Positions 1 to 5,319 of a stretch of 7,486 bases of DNA are shown one piece after another. A program made the position numbers and the translations under genes. Below the pieces are notes generated by a model. That model was not told the origin of the DNA. It did not search any database and saw nothing but the letters and a program-made list of their open reading frames with translations. Numbering within the stretch: the stretch's first letter is position 1; each line of letters starts with the position of its first letter. This stretch comes from Fibrobacterota bacterium (GTDB lineage Bacteria > Fibrobacterota > Chitinivibrionia > Chitinivibrionales > JANQEN01). The stretch lies in NCBI GenBank assembly GCA_030619215.1, contig JAUXBV010000151.1:1-7486 (forward strand). Direction: 5' to 3'.

Positions 1-330
1 AGAACGACATGGCTACGATCCGACTTATATGAGGGGGGAATTAATGCTGCGAAAGATCTCGGTATCGTGGAGAATGAATATACGGACAGCATAAAAACGC
101 GTATAGAATTTATCAATCCTTCATCATCGTCTCTCGAAGTACAGATTACTGAAAGAGAAGAGAAGTCCCTAGCAAAACAGGATGAAATACAGAAATCCGA
201 AGCAATAGGGGAGCAAAAGGAGGAAAAAGCAGAGGATACAAAGATTGAATCTCCTGCTGAGACTGTCGAGCAGGATGAGCAGGAAGAGAGCCCCAAGAAG
301 CGCAAAAGGCGGAGGCGAAAGAAAAAATAG
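1..330 (+). CDS. C-terminal part of an unidentified protein with a charged, basic tail (5' end outside the window)
   Basis: The reading frame is open from the first base and ends at a TAA/TAG-type stop at 328-330, giving about 109 visible residues. A GTG at position 67 could serve as a start, but no convincing Shine-Dalgarno precedes it, so I read this as the 3' end of a longer gene. The first ~45 residues look like the end of a folded domain. After that comes a low-complexity, Glu/Lys/Gln-rich stretch (about residues 50-95), and the last 13 residues (SPKKRKRRRRKKK) are almost all Lys/Arg. Such tails occur on bacterial RNA-binding or nucleic-acid-associated proteins such as helicases and RNases, so nucleic-acid contact is a plausible inference only. 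I do not recognise the family. It is 254 nt upstream of the exbB-like gene and is probably not part of that operon. Confidence 0.6.
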   Translation, partial: RTTWLRSDLYEGGINAAKDLGIVENEYTDSIKTRIEFINPSSSSLEVQITEREEKSLAKQDEIQKSEAIGEQKEEKAEDTKIESPAETVEQDEQEESPKKRKRRRRKKK

Positions 331-410
331 ATACGGTATAATGCGGTGAGATTTAGAAAGAAGAAGTGCTTTTTGAAGAATATAAAGAGAAACGTGGTAT
401 TAAATAAGAA

Positions 411-429
411 AATATAGCAATTATTTGGA
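411..429 (+). repeat. AT-rich 19-nt element, copy 1 (upstream of the Exb operon)
   Basis: The pattern AATnTAGCAATTATTTnGA is present here and at 3894-3912, with 17 of 19 bases identical, including an exact 12-mer TAGCAATTATTT. Both copies lie in the non-coding regions before an operon or gene (about 156 nt and 48 nt from the start codons). It could be a shared regulator site or chance similarity in AT-rich DNA. Confidence 0.4.
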
Positions 430-520
430 AGAAAATACTATATTATTTTAAAGGAAAAATATAGAACCAATAAAGGACAAAGAGAAAAACGTAGAATAAA
501 AATTATTTTGCTTTTTAATC

Positions 521-529
521 TGCGATAAA
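521..529 (+). promoter_or_regulatory. Weak candidate extended -10 element for the Exb operon
   Basis: TGC followed by GATAAA (TGn plus a 4/6 match to TATAAT) lies about 55 nt before the exbB-like start codon. This would give a leader of roughly 48 nt. No recognisable -35 hexamer sits at the expected distance, so the call rests on the extended -10 pattern and position only. The perfect TATAAT at 337-342 is an alternative, with a leader of about 235 nt. Confidence 0.2.
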
Positions 530-567
530 AAGATGTAACATTTTTAATTAACTAAACGTTTTATTTG

Positions 568-577
568 AAGGAAGGGG
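568..577 (+). promoter_or_regulatory. Strong ribosome binding site of the exbB-like gene
   Basis: The purine run AAGGAAGGGG ends 7 nt before the ATG at 585. It fixes this ATG as the start and suggests efficient translation of the first operon gene. Confidence 0.8.
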
Positions 578-584
578 TAGAGTA

Positions 585-1214
585 ATGCAACAACTGTTCA
601 AATTTATCGTTGAAGGTTTTCAGTCTCCTGGTAGCGGTGTTATGTGGATCATCTTGTTACTTGGTTTCGCTATTATGGGCATAGTGATTGAGCGGGCTTG
701 GTTTCTTTTCTTGAAGTGCGGTACAGGCAGTGGTTCCTTTATGTCCGGAATATCGAAGTACCTGAAAGCGGGTGACTATGAAAAAGCCCTCAAGTATTCA
801 TCGTCAATGACCACTCCTTTGGCTAAAAGTGTCACAGCTATTCTTAAGAGCCGTGGACAAAGCGCCAAACAGGTTCAAAAAGCTGTTGATGAGGTTTTCT
901 TAACAGAAGGCCCGAAGGTTACACGGAATATTACTATTATCAACATAATGGCGAACCTATCAACAATGTTGGGACTTACCGGAACCATTTTTGGACTCAT
1001 GATGGCATTTGATGCTATTGCCAATGTGCCTGCAGCACAGAGAGCACAGGCTCTTGCAACCGGTATATCAGTTGCTATGTCAACAACACTTTTTGGTCTT
1101 ACCGTTGCCATACCAGCTCTTCTTTGTCAGGGTGTTCTTGCGACCAAGTCAGACAAAGTTATGGAAGAGATGGATGAGAAAAGCGCTAAATTGATTAATC
1201 TTGTAGAAGAATAA
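585..1214 (+). CDS. exbB: ExbB/TolQ/MotA-family proton channel protein
   Basis: This 209-residue inner-membrane protein is the channel subunit of an ExbB/TolQ-type motor, which uses the proton gradient to drive a TonB- or TolA-like partner. Three membrane helices are visible at about residues 17-39, 118-142 and 157-184. A cytoplasmic region with a Lys-rich amphipathic stretch (about 55-115) lies between helices 1 and 2. The family hallmarks are present: LGLTGTIFGLMMAF (129-142) matches the LLGLLGTVxGxMxAF block, and TTLFGLTVAIPALL (167-180) matches the TAxGLxVAIPA block. T134 and T168 correspond to the conserved pore threonines. The length is typical for short ExbB/TolQ proteins. Two exbD-like genes and a TonB-like gene follow, 61 nt and further downstream. 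The symbol is by family only. The protein could equally be named TolQ- or AglR-like, because these subfamilies cannot be separated by eye. Confidence 0.93.
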   Translation: MQQLFKFIVEGFQSPGSGVMWIILLLGFAIMGIVIERAWFLFLKCGTGSGSFMSGISKYLKAGDYEKALKYSSSMTTPLAKSVTAILKSRGQSAKQVQKAVDEVFLTEGPKVTRNITIINIMANLSTMLGLTGTIFGLMMAFDAIANVPAAQRAQALATGISVAMSTTLFGLTVAIPALLCQGVLATKSDKVMEEMDEKSAKLINLVEE

Positions 1215-1275
1215 GAAAATCAATTGAGTTAGGAAAAAAAACAAAAATTGACATTACGAACAAAGGTAAGGTGCC

Positions 1276-2076
1276 ATGTCTAGAGAATCGAAGAAAAAAA
1301 AGTGGGACGATCAGGAAATGGATTTTAAGACATTTATGAGTTTAATGGTTGTATTAATCCCTTTACTGCTGCTTTCTGCTGAGTTTGCAAAAATTGCGAT
1401 CATTGATATAAAGCTTCCGGAAGGACGCGGCTCCCAGACTATGCAAAAAGTAAAAAAGCCCCCGAAACAGGATGATGAAAATAAGCTTCTACTCACGACT
1501 ATTATTACCGATTCGGTTTTAACATTGGGAGCTAAAAACGGATTTTTGCCAAGTCTCTTCTATCAGGAATTTCATCGCTATATTGCAAAGGATGATCAGC
1601 ATGACTTCACCGTAAAATACGACCCGTCAGCAGCGGAACTTCCGCGGCATCCAAAGACAGGCCGGCTAATGGAGATATATGAGCGGTATGACATATTTCT
1701 TTATTCGTGCGATGAAACATATACAGATATTCACAAATGCTTATATACAAAATTTGGTGAAATGATTACTGATGCTAACAGTATTGCCCGTACAAATGTA
1801 GGTGTAGGGGATACTGTTTATGCACTCACTAATCCAAGAAGGATGATCATTGTAACTGACCCGGCTGAAGAATTTGAGCTGAAACCATTATCCGTATATG
1901 ATGAGTTGAAAAACCGCCTGATGAAAGTCAAAGAAAGGTTTAAAGACGCGGACGATGCGGATAATATTATTATTGCTGCTGAAAATCAGGTTATGTATGA
2001 TAAGATTATTCAGATTATGGATGCAGCTAGATCAGCTGATTTTCCAAACATTTCCATAGCGAAACTGAGGGGGTAA
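1276..2076 (+). CDS. ExbD/TolR-like protein, atypical: lacks the membrane Asp and has a long insertion
   Basis: This 266-residue protein has the ExbD/TolR plan: a basic N-terminus (SKKKK), a single membrane helix (about residues 19-40), an LP motif just after it (KLPEG, 46-50), and a periplasmic domain. The C-terminal part (about 205-266) has the family pattern of a helix, a beta-strand (NIIIAAENQVMY), a helix (IIQIMDAARSADF) and a final strand. Two things are odd. The proton-carrying Asp of the helix is replaced by Ser22 when KTFMSLMVVL is aligned with the canonical TPxIDVxxVL motif. The protein is also almost twice the usual ~140 residues, because about 110 extra residues (roughly 95-205, including C145 and C155) interrupt the periplasmic domain. 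The start is supported by AAGGTAAGGTG, which ends two bases before the ATG. The next gene, a second exbD-like gene, begins 1 nt after the stop. The likely role is a structural or regulatory partner in an ExbB-ExbD heterocomplex. The family call is good and the role is inferred. Confidence 0.8.
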   Translation: MSRESKKKKWDDQEMDFKTFMSLMVVLIPLLLLSAEFAKIAIIDIKLPEGRGSQTMQKVKKPPKQDDENKLLLTTIITDSVLTLGAKNGFLPSLFYQEFHRYIAKDDQHDFTVKYDPSAAELPRHPKTGRLMEIYERYDIFLYSCDETYTDIHKCLYTKFGEMITDANSIARTNVGVGDTVYALTNPRRMIIVTDPAEEFELKPLSVYDELKNRLMKVKERFKDADDADNIIIAAENQVMYDKIIQIMDAARSADFPNISIAKLRG

Positions 2077-2077
2077 T

Positions 2078-2584
2078 ATGGCAATAAAAGAGCGTGGTAG
2101 AATTAGAAAAAAGAGAATGAGTTATCATCTCAATATTACCTCAATGATGGATATGTTCACTATCATATTAGTGTTTCTTTTAAAGATGTATTCAGCCGAG
2201 GGGAGCGTGCTTACCAACGCTGATAATCTGATTTTGCCCAATTCCATCTCTAAGAAGAAACCCAAAGAGGTAAATTTACAGCTTGCTGTTACAACGGATA
2301 TGATACTCGTTGATAACCAGCCGGTTGTCCCGACTGATGATGCGAGAAGAATTCCTCAGGAAGATCCTGATCCGAGTATTATAAAACTGGAAGAGAAATT
2401 AAGATCCTTTTATGCTCAGGAAGAAGAGATGGTAAAAATGGGAGCACTCAATCAGGTAATGGGAAAGGTTATTATTCAGGTAGATAAAAATATTGAGTTT
2501 GATGTCCTATTTAAAATTATGAATACCTGTGGTAAAGTCGGCTATAATAATATGAATTTCGCAGTAATGGAAAGGGAAAGCTAA
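2078..2584 (+). CDS. exbD: ExbD/TolR-family protein retaining the proton-carrying Asp
   Basis: This 168-residue protein has a short basic cytoplasmic N-terminus (residues 1-15, KERGRIRKKR), one membrane helix (about 19-40) and a periplasmic domain. The helix motif LNITSMMDMFTIILVFLL aligns with the canonical NxTPxIDVxxVLLIxF, so Asp25 is the expected proton-translocating residue. A lysine at residue 36, deep in the helix, is unusual. The LILPNS segment (51-56) matches the LP motif after the helix. VNLQLAVTTDMILVDNQPV is the first periplasmic strand pair, and GKVIIQVDKNIEFDVLFKIMNTCGKVGY is the typical C-terminal strand-helix unit, split here so as to name its parts: strand VIIQVD (131-136) and helix FDVLFKIMNTCGKVGY (141-156). 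The start follows a GAGGGGG site, with one base between the previous stop and this ATG. The stop overlaps the next ATG (TAATG), which suggests translational coupling and fixed stoichiometry. It likely forms a channel with the upstream ExbB-like protein. Confidence 0.88.
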   Translation: MAIKERGRIRKKRMSYHLNITSMMDMFTIILVFLLKMYSAEGSVLTNADNLILPNSISKKKPKEVNLQLAVTTDMILVDNQPVVPTDDARRIPQEDPDPSIIKLEEKLRSFYAQEEEMVKMGALNQVMGKVIIQVDKNIEFDVLFKIMNTCGKVGYNNMNFAVMERES

Positions 2585-3867
2585 TGGTGAAATATAAAGT
2601 ACTCATAAAAAAATGTGATGATTCCCAACGTGCTGCGTCAATTGCAGATGAAATTGCCAAATGGTCCGGCAGTGCAACCGATACCGTTCTCGCCGCTTTA
2701 ACGAGTAAGGATGTATGTATTAAGAAGGAAGCTGCTGAGAGCGAGGCTTCAGAATTAAAGAGCAAATTTGAAGCGGTTGGCGCATCTGTTGAATTAGTGA
2801 AACTTGGCGATGTTGCTGCAGCAGCAGCAGTCACCGGTGCGGCAGGATATGATGAAGATGATGAAGAAGCGGGGAGAGTCCTTTCTGACGAAGAGTATGC
2901 TGAACAGCTCAGAAGTCGTGCGGATATTTTTATTATTGAAAAGGAGTCACGGCTTAGAAACATTGAGCTTGTTTGTATTCTCATTGCGTTTCTTTTCGGT
3001 GCATGGTTAAGCACTCGTGAGATTGTTGATGTTGCTACTGACTTTTTCGAAAAGATGCCTGAAGATCGTGTAGCCAAAATAGTAAAAGATTTACCTGAAA
3101 CTCTGAAAAGGGAAGAAGATAAGAAGAAAGAGGAAGAGTTAAAGGTTGAAAGTGAGAAGAAGAAGTTAAAACCGACCAAGAAAAAAGGTGCTGGCGGAAG
3201 AACCGGCGGCGGTGGTGATCCGAGAGCCAGAGTTACGAAGAAAGGTGTATTGGGAATCATTTCCGGCCAGGTAAAGGGAAGATATGTAGCTTCTGCAGAC
3301 ATCTTTGGAAAGGGTGGTTTTGCTTCAGGTATTGACGCGATTTTGCAGGGTGTTGGTGGCTTAAAATCAGGCGGCAGTGGAGGCGTTGGCAGAAAAGGCG
3401 CAGCGGGTATCGGTTATGGAGCTGGATATGGAAGCGGCTTCGGCGGCGGCTCCGGTGGTGTGGACGACCTGCTCGGCAGCCTCATGGGCGGTGATGCCGG
3501 GGGCCTCGGTTTAAAGAAACGCGGATCGTTGAAAATTGCGGCACCGCAGTTTACTAAAGGTGGATCACTAACCGGTGGTAGAAGTAAAGCCAGTATCATG
3601 CGTGTGGTGATGCAGAACCTTGCTGCTCTCAGATACGCCTATAACAGAAGATTACGTGAGAAGCCCGGCCTCAAAGGCAGGATTACCGTAAAGTTTGCTA
3701 TTGATGAATTTGGCAAGGTTATTTTTTGCCAGGTTGTAAGCTCTACGATGGGGGATTCGTCCCTGGAAAGAACAGTTGTAAGCAAAATAAAACGTTGGGT
3801 TTTTGAAAAGATAGATAAACCCGGTGATGTGACAGAGGTTATCTATCCATTTGTATTTTCACAGTAA
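2584..3867 (+). CDS. TonB-like energy transducer with AgmX/PglI-type C-terminal domain and an L7/L12-like N-terminal domain
   Basis: This 427-residue protein appears to have five parts. Residues 1-75 resemble the C-terminal alpha/beta fold of ribosomal protein L7/L12: an initial strand YKVLIKK, helices, then a pattern like EAxxLKxxFExxGAxVELV. An Ala-rich and acidic linker follows (77-105). One membrane helix lies at about 127-143 (ELVCILIAFLFGAWL). A Lys/Glu-rich helix at 172-201 then leads into a long Gly-rich linker (202-310). The C-terminal domain (about 335-427) matches the AgmX/PglI/TonB-like family, with key pieces LRYAYNRRLREKPGLKGRI, VKFAIDEFGKV, VVSSTMGDSSLE and the terminal YPFVFSQ. 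By family, such proteins sit in the inner membrane, are driven by ExbB/ExbD-type motors and reach across the periplasm. In Myxococcus, relatives belong to adventurous-gliding machinery. The linker is Gly-rich rather than the Pro-rich linker of classical TonB. Its ATG overlaps the exbD stop. The target is unknown. Confidence 0.85.
   Translation: MVKYKVLIKKCDDSQRAASIADEIAKWSGSATDTVLAALTSKDVCIKKEAAESEASELKSKFEAVGASVELVKLGDVAAAAAVTGAAGYDEDDEEAGRVLSDEEYAEQLRSRADIFIIEKESRLRNIELVCILIAFLFGAWLSTREIVDVATDFFEKMPEDRVAKIVKDLPETLKREEDKKKEEELKVESEKKKLKPTKKKGAGGRTGGGGDPRARVTKKGVLGIISGQVKGRYVASADIFGKGGFASGIDAILQGVGGLKSGGSGGVGRKGAAGIGYGAGYGSGFGGGSGGVDDLLGSLMGGDAGGLGLKKRGSLKIAAPQFTKGGSLTGGRSKASIMRVVMQNLAALRYAYNRRLREKPGLKGRITVKFAIDEFGKVIFCQVVSSTMGDSSLERTVVSKIKRWVFEKIDKPGDVTEVIYPFVFSQ
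2962..3012 (+). other. Predicted single transmembrane segment of the TonB-like protein
   Basis: Residues 127-143 of the TonB-like protein form the only clearly hydrophobic stretch. This puts the L7/L12-like domain in the cytoplasm and the Gly-rich linker plus AgmX/PglI domain in the periplasm. The flanking charges (KESRLR before it) agree with the positive-inside rule. Confidence 0.75.
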
Positions 3868-3879
3868 TTATAGTATAAT
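3851..3879 (+). promoter_or_regulatory. Candidate sigma-70-type promoter for the outer-membrane protein gene
   Basis: TTGTAT (3851-3856, matching the first three bases of TTGACA) and a perfect TATAAT (3874-3879) are separated by 17 bp, the preferred spacing. The -35 lies in the last codons of the TonB-like gene. Transcription would start near 3886, inside the palindrome at 3879-3899, leaving a leader of about 75 nt. The weak -35 limits confidence. Read-through from the exb operon is an alternative, since no terminator with a T-tract separates the genes. Confidence 0.42.
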
Positions 3880-3899
3880 AAATTGTTAAAAACAATTTA
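3879..3899. repeat. Perfect 9-bp inverted repeat at the predicted transcription start
   Basis: TAAATTGTT and AACAATTTA form exact reverse complements around a 3-nt AAA centre. The repeat overlaps the last base of the TATAAT hexamer and the predicted start site. That is the usual position for an operator bound by a dimeric repressor. It has no following T-tract, so it is not a typical intrinsic terminator. As RNA it would be an all-A/U-rich, weak hairpin. Operator function is inferred. Confidence 0.5.
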
Positions 3900-3912
3900 G
3901 CAATTATTTAGA
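3894..3912 (+). repeat. AT-rich 19-nt element, copy 2 (upstream of the outer-membrane protein gene)
   Basis: This is the second copy of the AATnTAGCAATTATTTnGA pattern found at 411-429. It overlaps the right arm of the inverted repeat at 3879-3899, so the two may be parts of one regulatory site. Confidence 0.4.
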
Positions 3913-3959
3913 TAATAAAATAATTATACAATAACTGTGTTATTTAACGGAGGAAGCTT

Positions 3960-5240
3960 ATGCGGAAAGTGCTGATCGCTGTATGTGTTGCGGGATTTTT
4001 CTTTGCATTATTCGGAACTGATTCAAGAGTGCTTACAATGGGGCGGTATGATGCCTTCTTTATGGATGATATTAGTATATTTCGAAATCCAGCAAATGTA
4101 AGTATTTATCCGAATATGCTGATGGGTTCATTAGGAATATACAAAGAGGATGATGAATTAGATGCAAAAGCAGGTTATAGCCCTTCTTCGGGCGATACTT
4201 TGTATTCTTATCCTCGGTATAATCGCGATCCTCAAAAGCCTTATTTTGGCGGAATACTCTCCTATTCTCTCAACCAGTCAGCTGATGCAGGCGATCAGTA
4301 TCCAATGCTATCGGTAGGTATGATTCTTAACAGATATGATGAGATGCTCGATTATATTACTCCTGGCTCCAACAAATTTGTTGGTTTGGAAGATGAGGCA
4401 ATATATTCACCGATTACTTATGAAAGTCCTGTTGGAAAGTTTGATTTTATTGTGGGAGTTGCTTTAAAGAATGGAGCTATGATCGGTGGAGGAGCATACG
4501 TTGCTTTTCAAAAAATAAAGATTGATGAAGATGTTGAAAAAGAGACGCGGCTTATTAGAGGAAATGGTGGTATTAACTGGCCTGTTGGAAAAACAATGGA
4601 TTTAGAGGTCTCAGTTAATGGTGGTGTGTTGACAAAAGTCGGAAAAGATACTAATAATACTCTGGTTACCGTAGCTGATAATGATATTTTTGTTGCAAGT
4701 GACCTGAGATTGTTTTCTGCACTTTCTTCGCTAAATGGTGATTTTGTACCACACCTCGGTTTTAAGCTTATTAAATTTAACAGTGATGTAAACAGAATAT
4801 TTTCATTTAATGCAGGATTTGCAGTAAATGTTAATATTGATAGGGGTTTCTTCTGGGCCGGTTGTGAGGGATTTTATGAGGATAACAGTGCGCAGAGGTC
4901 GGAAGGGTACAGTTCTGTTGATAAAATGGGTGGTCGTATCAGCTTTGGCCTTGAGAGAAATATTATCTGGGATTGGTTTGTATGGCGTATAGGCGGAACA
5001 AAAGTGCTCGGTTTCCAGAAGGTGGGTAAAGGATCAGAGGCCACTACCAAGTGGTTTGAAAATCCGGAAGCTGACGCGTCTGATGAGGACCATATTGCAA
5101 CTGGATGGGGTTTGAATATCGAGAACAGATTCAAAGTTGATTGTGTTTTATCCGAGGATATTTTTTACACATTTACCAATCTTATAAGCGGAAATCATCA
5201 CCATATTACAGCAAGAATAACGGCAACATACAGTTTTTGA
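3960..5240 (+). CDS. Predicted secreted outer-membrane beta-barrel protein
   Basis: This 426-residue protein begins with a Sec-type signal peptide: MRK, a hydrophobic core (residues 4-18, VLIAVCVAGFFFALF) and a likely cleavage site near residue 19-20. The mature N-terminus (SRVLTMGRYDAFFMDD..IFRNPANVS) resembles the start of PorV/FadL-like and related barrel proteins, in which a Met-Gly-x-x-x-A region is followed by an 'NPA' motif. The rest is rich in alternating, aromatic-containing strands with Gly/Asn/Asp turns. The last strand, HHITARITATYSF, ends in Phe, the outer-membrane insertion signature recognised by BamA. A GGAGG site 6 nt before the ATG fixes the start. The gene lies 92 nt after the TonB-like gene and ends before a strong terminator. 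It may therefore be functionally linked to the Exb/TonB-like system, as its outer-membrane partner. I do not recognise a specific family or cargo. Confidence 0.75.
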   Translation: MRKVLIAVCVAGFFFALFGTDSRVLTMGRYDAFFMDDISIFRNPANVSIYPNMLMGSLGIYKEDDELDAKAGYSPSSGDTLYSYPRYNRDPQKPYFGGILSYSLNQSADAGDQYPMLSVGMILNRYDEMLDYITPGSNKFVGLEDEAIYSPITYESPVGKFDFIVGVALKNGAMIGGGAYVAFQKIKIDEDVEKETRLIRGNGGINWPVGKTMDLEVSVNGGVLTKVGKDTNNTLVTVADNDIFVASDLRLFSALSSLNGDFVPHLGFKLIKFNSDVNRIFSFNAGFAVNVNIDRGFFWAGCEGFYEDNSAQRSEGYSSVDKMGGRISFGLERNIIWDWFVWRIGGTKVLGFQKVGKGSEATTKWFENPEADASDEDHIATGWGLNIENRFKVDCVLSEDIFYTFTNLISGNHHHITARITATYSF

Positions 5241-5242
5241 TT

Positions 5243-5270
5243 TTGTAAATTAGAAAACATTAATTATAAA
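5243..5270 (+). promoter_or_regulatory. Candidate promoter for the Npt/HEAT gene, lying before the terminator
   Basis: TTGTAA (5243-5248, 4/6) and TATAAA (5265-5270, 5/6) are 16 bp apart. Transcription would start near 5277, at the left arm of the terminator hairpin. The downstream gene starts only 13 nt after the T-tract, so its promoter must lie before or inside the terminator. This is the best-looking candidate. AT-rich intergenic DNA gives such matches easily. Confidence 0.35.
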
Positions 5271-5275
5271 GTATG

Positions 5276-5306
5276 CGGATGGTATTTTAAGTACCATCCG
5301 TTTTTT
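5276..5306 (+). terminator. Intrinsic (Rho-independent) terminator
   Basis: A perfect 9-bp stem, CGGATGGTA (5276-5284) with TACCATCCG (5292-5300), encloses a 7-nt loop and is followed directly by six T residues (5301-5306). It lies 35 nt after the stop of the outer-membrane protein gene and should end that transcript. Confidence 0.9.
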
Positions 5307-5319
5307 ATTAAGGTTGAAG

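Larger units (their letters stand above)
331..584 (+). other. AT-rich intergenic leader before the Exb operon
   Basis: This 254-nt gap contains no credible ORF. It is very AT-rich. Visible elements are a perfect TATAAT at 337-342 with no good -35 partner, a 7-bp inverted repeat CTTTTTA/TAAAAAG at 511-517 and 526-532 with an 8-nt loop, an AT palindrome TTAATTAA near 544-551, and one copy of a 19-nt element that recurs at 3894-3912. There is no strong GC-rich terminator for the upstream gene. The promoter of the exb operon presumably lies here, but I cannot place it with confidence. Confidence 0.6.

Noticed and set aside
2..103. Alternative reading frame 2 at the left edge
   Set aside because: It stays open for only about 33 codons and then stops. 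Frame 1 continues to position 330 with plausible protein composition, so a frame-2 gene end is possible but less likely.
511..532. CTTTTTA/TAAAAAG inverted repeat as a terminator or riboswitch element
   Set aside because: The 7-bp stem has only one G-C pair and there is no T-tract after it. No conserved riboswitch pattern is recognisable.
875..1111. Minus-strand open frame inside the exbB-like gene
   Set aside because: It overlaps the most conserved ExbB region on the other strand and has no independent domain or ribosome binding site.
1248..1253. Perfect TTGACA (-35-like) between the exbB-like and first exbD-like genes
   Set aside because: No -10-like hexamer lies 15-19 bp downstream; that position is occupied by the ribosome binding site and start codon. 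It is more likely chance within an operon.
2818..2830. Short GCA triplet run that could be a phase-variable repeat
   Set aside because: It has only about four units, is in frame with an Ala linker, and changes in triplet number would not shift the reading frame.
2517..3302. A 261-codon open frame on the minus strand
   Set aside because: It lies antisense to the TonB-like gene. Its Ser/Phe/Leu-rich product mirrors the Lys/Glu/Gly-rich plus-strand coding sequence. It has no recognisable domain, and the plus-strand frame has clear family motifs.
3879..3899. Palindrome after the TonB-like gene as an intrinsic terminator
   Set aside because: The stem is almost entirely A-T pairs and no T-tract follows. 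Its position at the predicted start site fits an operator better.
4874..5134. Minus-strand open frame inside the barrel gene
   Set aside because: It is a shadow of the plus-strand coding sequence with no recognisable product.
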